NCBI GenBank assembly: GCA_029210815.1
Contig: JARGGB010000003.1
Coordinates: 16,643-80,642 of the forward strand
Source of the DNA: Candidatus Brevefilum sp.
Lineage (GTDB): Bacteria; Chloroflexota; Anaerolineae; Anaerolineales; Anaerolineaceae
Direction of reading: 5' to 3'
DNA length: 64,000 nt
In this document: piece by piece, positions 8,750 to 17,187 of the stretch
Position numbering within the stretch: the first letter of the stretch is position 1
How the letters are laid out: each line of letters opens with the position of its first letter
Position numbers and translations under genes: made by a program
The notes under the pieces: model-generated
What the model was told of the DNA's origin: nothing
The model's input: only the letters and a program-made list of their open reading frames with translations
Database searches by the model: none

Positions 8750-11700
8750 TTAGGCTTGCTTCAATTCAGCCAAAAGCAATTCAGCCATCTTCCATAGGGT
8801 ATCTTTTGGCTGTCGTTCTTTTACAATAATGTCTTCTGTGTCGATTAATGATAGCAATGGTTTTTTATAAACATCGGAAAACCAGACTGAATTTGAGACA
8901 AATTGCCAGCTGTTAATAAGGGAATAAACCTCCAAAGCTTTTTCGGTATTGCCGCGTACCGCCAGGAACAAAGCCGCCGATGCCAGGATATACAGCATAT
9001 TAAAAGGGAAGCCTGCAGTGATTGCTTCTTCCAGCCCTTCAATCAGTAATCTCTCAGCAACTTGATCGTTTCCATTGGCAATCTCTATCCGTGTCAATGC
9101 TGCCAGGCTTCCTGCAAGTTCGGGCTCTTCAGTTAATTCGCAAGTAATCTTCATAGCCTCAGACAATAAATGATTTGCTTGCTGATAGTCTTTTTTGGCA
9201 ATTAAAGTTAAGCCTAAAAACCAACGAGACCGCACTTCAAAATCTTTGAGACCCCCTTTTCCCATAACCGCTTTCCAACCATTCTTTTCTGCGCTGGCAT
9301 AATCGCCAATGTGATGATATGTTTCTCCAAGCTCCATATATACTACAGAAATACTGGCTGGGTCTCCTGATTTTTCCAGGAAGTGCAAACGTTTTTGCCT
9401 GAGTTCTAAAACTTCCTGGAAACGACCGTTGATATTGGCGATTTGTTCAAGGCAAATATTATAACGAATATAGCTATAGCCATCATCCAACTCAAGAAAA
9501 ATACGGCTGCTTTCTCGAAAGTAAGACTCAGCTTTTTCCAGGTCACCTTTACTATAGGCACAAAATACGCCTAACATCTCCAATGTCCTTGCCATCCCGT
9601 AGTGATCATTAAGTGTACGAGCGATCTTTAGGGCTTTTTGATAGTAAACATCGATTGTGTCAGATGCCATTTTTCCCGTCCAGGCAGCGTTGCCAAGAAA
9701 TCGATAAATGAGCTCACACCACCAATTTTCACCCAATTCCTCGAATAGATTGATTGATTGGAGGAAGAGTTTCTTAAAGACTGATAAATCTCCGTGAAAG
9801 CGATTGTAAATTCCTTTCAAAAATAAGTGAAAGGCTTGTGCATATTTTTCTTCACGCGTTTGGATTGGCTCTACGCGGTGCATTAAAGTAAGGCTTTCCC
9901 GGAACTTCTTTTCTCCCTGTTCATAATTTCCCAGGGAGAGATTGAGCCACACCAGATAACCTGTGAGCAAGGATAGAATCCGGACGCCCTGACGGGTTTC
10001 ATCTGAGATGTTTTTGGCTGCCATTTCAAACAGCGCAAGGCCTTCATCATCCCGAAAACTGTAATCAAAATACAAAATCAAGCCCCCAAGAGAGGTCTCT
10101 ATCAAATCCAGACGTTCAAAATGAAGGGCAACCTCCCAGGCATGACGGATGTTTTCAAAATCATCGCTGATTTTGATCATAGCCTGACGCAGTTTCCCGG
10201 TTTTTAAATCCTCTTGCCAACCCCCCATTTTTCTGGAATAATACTCAGCATAACGTGTTATTAAGTTTTGATAGCTTACCAGATTTGCTTGGAGCTTTTC
10301 AAACCCATACTGGCGAAGCAGTTCATGAATCTCAAACCTATCCTCTGGCGTGCGGTTGAGAATTGAGCGGTTAACAAATTTAACCAGTTGACGCAGAGAT
10401 ATTCCCACAATTCTTTCAGCTGCTTCGCGAGTAAATCCTCCTCGAAATATTGTGAGTTGGGAGAATTGTTCACGCTCTTTTTTATCAATTTTCTTCCATG
10501 AATAATCAAAAACTGCGTATAGGCTGCGCTGCCGTGCAGGTATATCGCAAAAATCCGTTTCAAAGAATGCAAGTCCACGGCGGATTTCCTTGACAATTTC
10601 TGATAGTGAAAGCATTTCCATCCATGAGGCTGCCATTTCAATGGCTAAAGGCATCCCTTCAACCAACCTGCATATTTCACCAATATATTGCCAGTCGTCC
10701 ATGGCAGGTATGAATAAGGGTTTGACTCGCTGTGAGGATCGTAAGAACAGCTTCACTGCACTAAAAGTACTAAAATCTTCAGTTGTTCCTTCCTCCGGAA
10801 AATTCAGTCCCTTTAAGTGGAAACGAGCCTCAGCTTTGATATTTAACGGAATTCGGGAGGTTGCCAGAATTTTGAGGTTTGGTGAAATTGCTAATAAATC
10901 TCTAATCCAATCTGACATAGTTGTCAAATGTTCAAGATTATCCAAAACCAGGAGCATTGATTTCTCCTGGAAGTAATCCATGAGTTGTTGGTTTAGGGGT
11001 TGCCCCCCAACACGCAGATAACCAATTGCATTGGCAAAATAACTTATAAACATCTCTGAGGTTTCAAGTGGGGCAAGGGGCACAAAAAGAATGCCATCTG
11101 AGAAATGTGACATCAATTTTCGGGCGATTTCAATGGCCAGACGGCTTTTTCCCATCCCGCCAGGTGCAAGGATGGTGAGTAGACGAGTGTCTGCACCTAA
11201 TAATAATTGTGAAAGCCTGGCAACTTCATCGATTCGCCCGACAAATGGGGTGACTTGAGCCGGTAATTTAGATCTTGTTAGTGGTTGGGATTCTTTAGGC
11301 TCGGTTTTTAGCTCAAGAGTACCACTTCGGATCATCTCATAAAGCTCCGTTGTAATACCTTCGGGTGAAATCTTGAGCTGCTGTTCAAGCAAGCCAACAC
11401 AACTGAGGTATTGTCGGATAGCAGCATTACGCTGCCCTTTGGCAGAATATAATCGCATCAATGCCCTGTGGGCATTCTCATTGAGTTCGTCCAACTGTAG
11501 CCAACGTCGGGCAAAGTAGATTGCTTGATCAAAGTCTTGTTTTTCTGAATACCAATCAACAAGTTGATTGTAAACACCACTAATTTCTCGGTTTAATTCT
11601 TCTTTTTGAAAATACTGCCAATTGTCAAATTCAGGGCTGTCTTTCAAGTTGAATCCAGCTAAAAAATCACCATTGAAGAGCAAAGACGCTTGTTTAAGAT

Positions 11701-12076
11701 TATCGAGACATTGTTCACAAACATTCCCGCTGGGATGACCATGCTTTTTTACCTTCTCTAATAGGTCATGAATTTCTGAGACATCTATGGAGATATTATC
11801 TCCTGGTGTCAACTGCAAGGATTCGCGACTTACTTCCAGCCCATTTTCTCCCAGAGAGCATTGAATATCCCAGATCGCCTGTCGAAGGTTGGCCAATGCT
11901 CTGGTTTGGGTATTTTCCGGCCAAAACATCGTTGCCAGGAATTCTCGTGAAGAACGTTCACCAGAGACAGCAAGAAAAACCAGCAGAGCTAAGGCTTTAT
12001 AGCGAGAAAAATTGATGGTTTCTCCTCCTAGCTCAACCCGGATACCCCCTAAGGTATTAATTCGCAATCTCTTCAT
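8750..12076 (-). CDS. SARP/AfsR-type regulator: winged helix, BTAD, NB-ARC ATPase, TPR repeats
   Basis: Large cytoplasmic transcriptional activator. Residues 1-95 form an OmpR-like winged helix (GGETINFSRYKALALLVFLA; LANLRQAIWDI) and about 95-260 the bacterial transcriptional activator domain, with TPR-like helices (LNENAHRALMRLYSAKGQ). An NB-ARC/STAND ATPase follows, with Walker A GGMGKSRLA (about 305-313), Walker B LLVLDNLEHL (about 377), sensor ILATSRIPL and a GMPLAIE motif. The last 450 residues are TPR-like helical repeats. At 1108 aa it matches AfsR-like regulators, whose ATPase and TPR parts sense ligands or partner proteins. The start codon lies just after a TATAAT, and direct repeats lie upstream. 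It is convergent with GH3 and divergent from a small secreted protein; either may be a target. Confidence 0.9.
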   Translation of the reverse strand: MKRLRINTLGGIRVELGGETINFSRYKALALLVFLAVSGERSSREFLATMFWPENTQTRALANLRQAIWDIQCSLGENGLEVSRESLQLTPGDNISIDVSEIHDLLEKVKKHGHPSGNVCEQCLDNLKQASLLFNGDFLAGFNLKDSPEFDNWQYFQKEELNREISGVYNQLVDWYSEKQDFDQAIYFARRWLQLDELNENAHRALMRLYSAKGQRNAAIRQYLSCVGLLEQQLKISPEGITTELYEMIRSGTLELKTEPKESQPLTRSKLPAQVTPFVGRIDEVARLSQLLLGADTRLLTILAPGGMGKSRLAIEIARKLMSHFSDGILFVPLAPLETSEMFISYFANAIGYLRVGGQPLNQQLMDYFQEKSMLLVLDNLEHLTTMSDWIRDLLAISPNLKILATSRIPLNIKAEARFHLKGLNFPEEGTTEDFSTFSAVKLFLRSSQRVKPLFIPAMDDWQYIGEICRLVEGMPLAIEMAASWMEMLSLSEIVKEIRRGLAFFETDFCDIPARQRSLYAVFDYSWKKIDKKEREQFSQLTIFRGGFTREAAERIVGISLRQLVKFVNRSILNRTPEDRFEIHELLRQYGFEKLQANLVSYQNLITRYAEYYSRKMGGWQEDLKTGKLRQAMIKISDDFENIRHAWEVALHFERLDLIETSLGGLILYFDYSFRDDEGLALFEMAAKNISDETRQGVRILSLLTGYLVWLNLSLGNYEQGEKKFRESLTLMHRVEPIQTREEKYAQAFHLFLKGIYNRFHGDLSVFKKLFLQSINLFEELGENWWCELIYRFLGNAAWTGKMASDTIDVYYQKALKIARTLNDHYGMARTLEMLGVFCAYSKGDLEKAESYFRESSRIFLELDDGYSYIRYNICLEQIANINGRFQEVLELRQKRLHFLEKSGDPASISVVYMELGETYHHIGDYASAEKNGWKAVMGKGGLKDFEVRSRWFLGLTLIAKKDYQQANHLLSEAMKITCELTEEPELAGSLAALTRIEIANGNDQVAERLLIEGLEEAITAGFPFNMLYILASAALFLAVRGNTEKALEVYSLINSWQFVSNSVWFSDVYKKPLLSLIDTEDIIVKERQPKDTLWKMAELLLAELKQA

Positions 12077-12082
12077 GTGGAA

Positions 12083-12088
12083 ATTATA
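12083..12088 (-). promoter_or_regulatory. -10 element of the SARP gene; probably leaderless mRNA
   Basis: Read on the minus strand, TATAAT is followed 6 nt later by the ATG of the 1108-aa regulator (GGTATAATTTCCACATG). No Shine-Dalgarno sequence fits in between, so transcription should start at or next to the ATG. A matching -35 is weak. Confidence 0.55.
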
Positions 12089-12103
12089 CCGCGCAGTTTA
12101 ATA

Positions 12104-12133
12104 TGAGACGTTCTTGAGACGATTTTTGAAACG
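12104..12133 (+). promoter_or_regulatory. Heptamer direct repeats, candidate SARP-binding site
   Basis: TGAGACG occurs at 12104-12110 and again at 12115-12121 (11-bp period, 4-bp gap), with a variant TGAAACG at 12127-12133 (12-bp period). SARP regulators are known to bind heptamer direct repeats on an 11-bp period near -35 regions. These lie 15 bp from the -10 of the SARP gene itself and upstream of the divergent gene at 12279. The link to this regulator is inference. Confidence 0.5.
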
Positions 12134-12177
12134 AAAAAATTACGCACCATCCATATACTGTAAGCAAATAAGAATAT

Positions 12178-12204
12178 AAGGAGGTAGTGATGCTTACTCA
12201 ATAA
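12178..12204 (+). other. Consensus Shine-Dalgarno with a 4-codon mini-ORF in the leader of the 12279 gene
   Basis: A perfect AAGGAGG (12178-12184) is followed by ATG CTT ACT CAA TAA (12190-12204). The real downstream gene starts 75 bp later with a weaker GGAG site. This could be a regulatory mini-ORF or a ribosome-loading site that stabilises the mRNA. Confidence 0.4.
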
Positions 12205-12278
12205 AGAACCATAATCCTTTGGTATCGCCTTGATCGAAATGGTAATAACTCAAATTAATTAGAAATCGGAGCAAAATC

Positions 12279-12785
12279 ATGATTAAGAAAACTAGTAAAT
12301 ACCTAATATTTTCAGGAGCACTGCTAATGTTTTCACTCTTGCTGATTTCGAGCCAATCAATGATAGCCTCCGCTGAAGAATATAAGCAGGCGAGTGAATC
12401 TCTAGGAGAATTGAGAGTGGATGATCCAACTGAAGCAGAGGTGATGTTGGATGCCTACTCACCTGGGATCGAAATGCGTCGAACATGGTTGGAATCAAGA
12501 TCTTTTTTGACTGTTTATACAGTTAGAAGTGATCGGCCAGCCTGGGTTGTCTTCCGTGCAGATGAGGATGGTTTACCCGGTGCAATTCTCCACTACATCT
12601 TTGTTGGAAGTGGAACCCACACAATTGCCAGAGTTGAAGACGCTCCAGCAATTAGTTCAGAACAAATTCATGTTATGCTGCATGAAGACTTTGGCAGGTC
12701 AAGTGTGTTTGAGTTCCCCGGCCCGGATGGACCAGTATACGTAGATAATAAGGTCGTCGATTTGCTTTGTTGCGGTCCCTATTAA
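12279..12785 (+). CDS. Secreted protein of unknown function, 168 aa
   Basis: Not recognised with confidence. A signal peptide is clear: positive start MIKKTSK, hydrophobic core at residues 8-28, likely cleavage near IASA-EE. The mature part of about 135 residues is predicted to be beta-rich (TVRSDRPAWVVFRADEDG, then VGSGTHTIARVED), resembling small exported domains annotated as DUF7282-like; that match is tentative. It ends in an unusual CCGPY tail with adjacent cysteines. GGAG lies before the ATG and a hairpin terminator follows. Its position opposite the SARP gene, across the direct repeats, makes it a candidate target of that regulator. Confidence 0.7.
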   Translation: MIKKTSKYLIFSGALLMFSLLLISSQSMIASAEEYKQASESLGELRVDDPTEAEVMLDAYSPGIEMRRTWLESRSFLTVYTVRSDRPAWVVFRADEDGLPGAILHYIFVGSGTHTIARVEDAPAISSEQIHVMLHEDFGRSSVFEFPGPDGPVYVDNKVVDLLCCGPY

Positions 12786-12813
12786 AATTTGGATAATTTA
12801 AACTAGCAGCATC

Positions 12814-12842
12814 AAGACCATCCGTTTTGCGGGTGGTCTTTG
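12814..12842 (+). terminator. Intrinsic terminator after the 168-aa secreted protein
   Basis: AAGACCATCCG pairs with CGGGTGGTCTT (11 bp, one G-T pair) around TTTTG; only a short T-run follows. Confidence 0.65.
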
Positions 12843-12865
12843 CTAATACCTCAATATAATGTAAT

Positions 12866-13384
12866 ATGGACAGAAAAAATGGATTTGCATTATCTGTACT
12901 GCGGTTGCAATAGCGTTTGCAGTATTTGCCTTGCTTTCAGTAATTGTGGTTGGCGTAGGATTCCTGGTAGGCTTTCATGACCTTGATAAGGTGCGAGTGA
13001 CGACCAGGCAATTTAAGGACGCTGAGGCAGCAGAAACCGTCGGCTATTTTAATGTCAATGTCGGCGAATGCGTGGAAAGTTCTGAAGGCGTGATGGTTTA
13101 TCAAATTCTGAAGGAAGACCTGTCAGACCTGGAACTTGGCTGAAAACCTTGAGATCCTGGTTTACGCGCCCCAACAGGATGGGTGTCTAAAAATCGTGAC
13201 GGTTGAATATGCTGTGCCAATCGAATCTAGGGAGGCATAAATGGAAGGCGTTCCCTCTGTCCTCGGGCAAGATCTGCATTCTAATCTGGTCCTGGGTCTC
13301 TATGTGCTGCACGGCTGGGTCTGGCAAGAGAACCCATCCGGTGTGTTTGCGGATTGGAACCCAAGCCTTTCTTGTGTAAACTGA
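12866..13384 (+). pseudogene. Decayed paralog of the 163-aa secreted protein gene at 2754
   Basis: The two genes align codon by codon across three reading-frame pieces. Piece one (ORF 12931-13143, running up to about 12870) gives FNVNVGECVESSEG, matching VNVNVDGCVASPEG of the intact gene. It stops at TGA 13141-13143, while the matching sequence continues in frame +1 from 13142 (ENLEILVYAPQQDG against KPEIMVFVPDEEG). An in-frame TAA at 13238 then replaces an Asn codon, and the same frame resumes with VPSVLGQDLH and ends GLYVLHGWVWQENPSGVFAD, with TGA at 13382-13384. A hydrophobic N-terminal segment is still present, but the original start is unclear: ATG 12866 is in another frame. At least one frameshift and one nonsense change make it non-functional unless recoded. 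Confidence 0.85.
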
Positions 13385-13462
13385 GGGTTAGCACATCAGG
13401 CGTTGGAGATGCTTGCCAGGGGGTGTTCTCCGCCTGATAATAAACAAATTTGCTTTATGAAT

Positions 13463-13485
13463 CACCCCGGATTCGGGGTGGTTTT
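13463..13485 (+). terminator. Intrinsic terminator after the decayed paralog
   Basis: CACCCCG-GATT-CGGGGTG is a perfect 7-bp stem with a 4-nt loop, followed by GTTTT. The remaining 170 bp before the next gene shows no other clear feature. Confidence 0.75.
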
Positions 13486-13659
13486 CTATTGCCTGATTTA
13501 CACCTTATGATCGAATTGGTTTTGCCGCGAATAAAGTCTATTTCAACTAATCAGGGTAAAATGACTGGGTGATTGGCTAGTCGTGGTTTTGTTAATGCAA
13601 CACAAAAAATCCAGTAGAATCGCCCATTCAAATGACTATCAGAGGCTATGAGATAAACG

Positions 13660-15711
13660 ATGCCCTCAAAACTTGAACGAAGAATCATTCAATCTTGTTT
13701 ACCGGTTCCTCTGTTCCTGCTGATCTTGTGCGTTTTGGCTTACGGGCTGTTGATCCCCACATTGGGCTTTTACTGGGATGACTGGCCTTATGCTTATATC
13801 AATCACCTGTTCGGTCCGAGTGGATATCCTGACTTTGTCGCTTTAGATCGACCCTACTCCGCCTGGATTTTTATGGGATTGACAGTAATTTTGGGCGAGC
13901 GTCACTTGGGATACCACATCAGTGCCCTTTTGCTTTTCTGGGCATGCGTTTTTTTGTTTTGGTATCTGCTTCGATTATTATGGCCTCAACATAAAAATGA
14001 GGCATTGTGGGCAAGCCTTCTTTTTGCTGTCTATCCCGGTTTTCTTGGTCATCCCCAGGCGATCATTTACAATCACCATTTTATTGGGATGGCACTTTAC
14101 CTGTTTTCTTTCATTGGGATGGTGCGTGCCATCAAAGTACCGCTGAAAGGATGCCTGCTCTGGCGTAAGGTTGCCTGGCACCTGCCAGCTCTGGGTGCGC
14201 TTGTTCTCAGCCAGTTTTCGATCGAGTATTTTTTGGGTTGGGAAGCAATCCGACCTATTGTTATATGGATTGCACTTAAACAAAGCGATATCGACCTGGA
14301 GCGGCGGATTGGGCGGGGCATAATGCATATGACACTCTACTGGTTGTCTGCCCTGGGTTTCCTGGTTTGGCGAATTTTTATCTTTGGTTTTCCAACCTAC
14401 CAACCGCTCGGCGGTGAAGAAACTAAATTTGTGCTCCGAGACCGGTTGATGGATTTCTTGCTGCAGATACTGGAGACGGTTTTTGTCGCATGGGGGCGAG
14501 CATTTCCGCGTTTATCAAATCAGGAATTTAGTCAACTTTTTTGGCTGGCTTATATTGGATTGATTGGATTGACAACCGGATTTGTTTTTATCGTGCTTTA
14601 TTTTTATTCTCGAAAGAAATCTGAATATCAAGAGATTGAAACTAGTAGGGGTGTTTCATTTGGAAGGTACGCATTGTTGATTGCCTTTGTTGGTATAGTT
14701 TTTGCTGGTTTGACTTTCTGGTTAACGGATCTAAAAATTGATATTTGGTCAACATTCTACAGCAGGTTCACAATGCCTTTCATGCCCTGGGTAGCGCTGT
14801 TATTTACGGTTGTCCTGCATTATCTTTTTCGAGCTCGTCTAAAGTTGCCAACCTTAGCTATCATTGCCATGCTAATCGGTGGATCAACGGGCTTTCACTT
14901 TTGGAATGCCAATTTCTATCGAAATGAATGGGTAGTACTTCAACGTTATTTTCAGCAAATGATAAGGCGAATTCCAGGCCTGGTTCCTGGAACTTCGTTG
15001 GTCATTAATGATTTGCGTTCACTCACACTTTACCAGGATGACTCCCTGACTGCTATTATGAACTGGACCTATGCACCTGATAATGCTACCAATGAGCTTG
15101 ATTACATGGTGCAATACCTGAGTGTGCGATTAGGTGACGAGATACCAGCCCTGAAACCCGGTCAGCAAATTGAACATCCTATCAGGTCGCTTCATTTTTC
15201 AGGGTCAACAGATCAGATACTGGTTGTTTACTACGAGCCACCGGGCTGTTTACGTGTACTGGATGATGCATACCCTGAACGTCTTCCGGATGAATTTCCT
15301 GCTTTTATGCTGCCCGCCCTGCCCCTTTCTAACCTTTCCATTATCGAAACTTCTCCTGAAGAAGAGGCGAGACCACCAGCGAATCTCTTTGATGCGGTTC
15401 CCGGCGATACCTGGTGTTTCTATTTTGAAGAAGCTGAACTTGCCGCACAGATAGGGGATTGGGCGCGTGCGGCTGAATTAGGCGATAAAGCCTTTTATTT
15501 GAAAGATCAGTCCAATGAAGTCACAGAGTTATTTGTATTCATTGAAGCTTTTTTACGGACTGGGCAGCTAGAATCGGCTCTGTTTGCAAGTGAATATTTA
15601 CATGAGCGCAGCGGCGGATCTTATGACGGGGTTATTTGTGATCTTTGGAAGCAGGTAGAGGGGGAGCAGCCTGAATTATTTGGTACGGATTATAAAAAAT
15701 TTTGTCCGTAG
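13660..15711 (+). CDS. GT-C-fold multi-pass membrane protein, putative lipid-linked-sugar glycosyltransferase
   Basis: About eleven hydrophobic segments span residues 15-430, followed by a soluble C-terminal part of about 250 residues. The first extracytoplasmic loop carries an acidic pair in FYWDDW (Asp40-Asp41) and then DRPYSAW, as in PMT/ArnT-type GT-C enzymes, which use polyprenyl-phosphate sugars on the outer face of the membrane. The C-terminal part includes a TPR-like stretch (AAQIGDWARAAELGDKAFYL). Donor and acceptor are unknown. It has no strong ribosome site and lies 84 bp before the DUF3048 gene on the same strand. Confidence 0.7.
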   Translation: MPSKLERRIIQSCLPVPLFLLILCVLAYGLLIPTLGFYWDDWPYAYINHLFGPSGYPDFVALDRPYSAWIFMGLTVILGERHLGYHISALLLFWACVFLFWYLLRLLWPQHKNEALWASLLFAVYPGFLGHPQAIIYNHHFIGMALYLFSFIGMVRAIKVPLKGCLLWRKVAWHLPALGALVLSQFSIEYFLGWEAIRPIVIWIALKQSDIDLERRIGRGIMHMTLYWLSALGFLVWRIFIFGFPTYQPLGGEETKFVLRDRLMDFLLQILETVFVAWGRAFPRLSNQEFSQLFWLAYIGLIGLTTGFVFIVLYFYSRKKSEYQEIETSRGVSFGRYALLIAFVGIVFAGLTFWLTDLKIDIWSTFYSRFTMPFMPWVALLFTVVLHYLFRARLKLPTLAIIAMLIGGSTGFHFWNANFYRNEWVVLQRYFQQMIRRIPGLVPGTSLVINDLRSLTLYQDDSLTAIMNWTYAPDNATNELDYMVQYLSVRLGDEIPALKPGQQIEHPIRSLHFSGSTDQILVVYYEPPGCLRVLDDAYPERLPDEFPAFMLPALPLSNLSIIETSPEEEARPPANLFDAVPGDTWCFYFEEAELAAQIGDWARAAELGDKAFYLKDQSNEVTELFVFIEAFLRTGQLESALFASEYLHERSGGSYDGVICDLWKQVEGEQPELFGTDYKKFCP

Positions 15712-15795
15712 AAGATATGCTGGCTTCAATTAAGTGTTTTTTCAACCAGAATGGATATGATTCGCTTAAAAATCTTGGGGTGTTACAATACTCCC

Positions 15796-17004
15796 ATGCA
15801 TAAAAATATTCTGTTCCCGGTCCTATTGCTTGTTTTTTTTCTAGCGTCTTGTACGACAGTCGGCACTCCGGATTCCGTCGCTATTCTTGAATCACAGGAA
15901 AAAGAAGGTGCTGATTTTACAGAAGAATTAGCAAGTCCAACATTGGTTCAAACTGCAACACAAATTCCCACAGCATTGCCAACAGCGACTGCCACGCCGG
16001 GGCCAAGCCCAACGCCGGCACCTGCGACGTACTTCTATTTTGAGCAGGGCGTGAATCCGCTGACGGGATTGCCCGTCAGTGACCCAAGCATTCTCAACAG
16101 ACGCCCGGCGATGATCAAGGTTTCCAACTGGCCGCGCGAGGGGCGTCCCCATGCAGGGTTGACCAGCGCGGACCTTGTTTTTGAGTATTTCATTGGCTAC
16201 CAGATGAATCGGTTCCTGGCGGTGTATTATGGTGCGGATGCGGAAGTCGTTGGACCAGTGCGGTCAGGACGTCTGGTCGATGCCCAGTTAGCCCAGCTTT
16301 ACCAGGGAATGCTGGCATACGGCAATGCAGATCCGCAGGTGGATGAGGTTCTGGTTGAGGTTTTGGGCGAGCGATCCCTGACCTTCAATGCTTTGCCCTG
16401 CCCGCCGATGTGCGGGGAGTCAACCCATTCTGCAACCGGCGTGTTTGCTGATTCAGGTGCCTTGACAGCATACGCTCGCGAAAATGGGATTGATAACAGC
16501 CCGCCGGATTTACGCGGTATGTATTTTCAACCCGAGCCTCCGGTGGGGGATGCCAGCGGATTGAAACTGCGTGTGGAATACGCCAATTTCAGCATTATGG
16601 AATGGCGCTATGATCCCGAAATGGAGAATTATCAATTATGGGAGGAGTTCGATCGGGAGGGTGTGTTGGAAATGGGCTTGATAACCGATCGCAACAACGA
16701 CAAAGCCGTGGCATTTGAAAATGTGATCGTGATGTATGCAGAATATTTGGAATATGCGCCAAGCTTGCATGATATTGTCCTTCAAGGCGCACAGGGGTAT
16801 CAACCAGCCTTATTGTTCAGAGACGGCAGGGTGAATTATGCCACATGGCGCGCCCCGGAAGGTGAGCGCCCGATTATATTTGAAACACCAGATGGGCAGC
16901 CGTTACCCCTTAAACCGGGCAGAACCTGGGTTGTGATTTTGGGACAGTCCTCGCGCACAACGCAACCGGCAGGTGGCGATTGGACGATCTATTTTGATTT
17001 GTGA
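15796..17004 (+). CDS. DUF3048 (YerB-like) lipoprotein
   Basis: Envelope lipoprotein of the YerB/DUF3048 family; its biochemical role is not established. I start it at ATG 15796 (MHKNILFPVLL) rather than the track's 15751, because this gives a clean lipoprotein signal ending FLASC (Cys19) and TACAAT lies just upstream. After a Thr/Pro linker (about residues 50-80), the N-terminal DUF3048 domain begins at VNPLTGLPVSDPSILNRRP and includes VGPVRSGRLVDAQLA. The C-terminal DUF3048 part runs to the end (GRTWVVILG). The 402-aa length is typical for Chloroflexota members with a linker. No visible operon partner; cdsA is convergent. Confidence 0.88.
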   Translation: MHKNILFPVLLLVFFLASCTTVGTPDSVAILESQEKEGADFTEELASPTLVQTATQIPTALPTATATPGPSPTPAPATYFYFEQGVNPLTGLPVSDPSILNRRPAMIKVSNWPREGRPHAGLTSADLVFEYFIGYQMNRFLAVYYGADAEVVGPVRSGRLVDAQLAQLYQGMLAYGNADPQVDEVLVEVLGERSLTFNALPCPPMCGESTHSATGVFADSGALTAYARENGIDNSPPDLRGMYFQPEPPVGDASGLKLRVEYANFSIMEWRYDPEMENYQLWEEFDREGVLEMGLITDRNNDKAVAFENVIVMYAEYLEYAPSLHDIVLQGAQGYQPALLFRDGRVNYATWRAPEGERPIIFETPDGQPLPLKPGRTWVVILGQSSRTTQPAGGDWTIYFDL

Positions 17005-17032
17005 AAGATGGTGAGTGGGGAAAAATGTTATC

Positions 17033-17075
17033 AGGTAGCAGGAATCAGGTATTAGGCTTTCACGACCCGTCCTGA
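17033..17075. repeat. Single copy of an intergenic repeat shared with 22.9 kb
   Basis: AGGTAGCAGGAATCAGGTATTAGG (17033-17056) matches 22867-22890 with one mismatch. GACCCGTCCTGA (17064-17075) is the reverse complement of TCAGGACGGGTC, present twice in the array at 22.9 kb. It is therefore a dispersed non-coding repeat family. Confidence 0.75.
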
Positions 17076-17126
17076 ATAATGTCTGTAGATTTGTTTTGGG
17101 ATAAGTGTTTATTATGCCTATAGGCT

Positions 17127-17151
17127 GGTGCGTGGAAACCCCCCACGCACC
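17127..17151. terminator. GC-rich hairpin between convergent genes
   Basis: GGTGCGTGG (17127-17135) pairs perfectly with CCACGCACC (17143-17151) around a 7-nt loop. There is no good T-run on either side. It lies between convergent DUF3048 and cdsA genes, so it may act as a bidirectional terminator or mRNA end. Confidence 0.5.
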
Positions 17152-17187
17152 TTACAGGAAAGATTTGATGAAATAAATCTCCGGGTG

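Noticed and set aside
12931-13143. 70-aa ORF as an independent gene
   Set aside because: It starts at TTG inside a hydrophobic segment and is one frame piece of a larger decayed copy of the 2754 gene.
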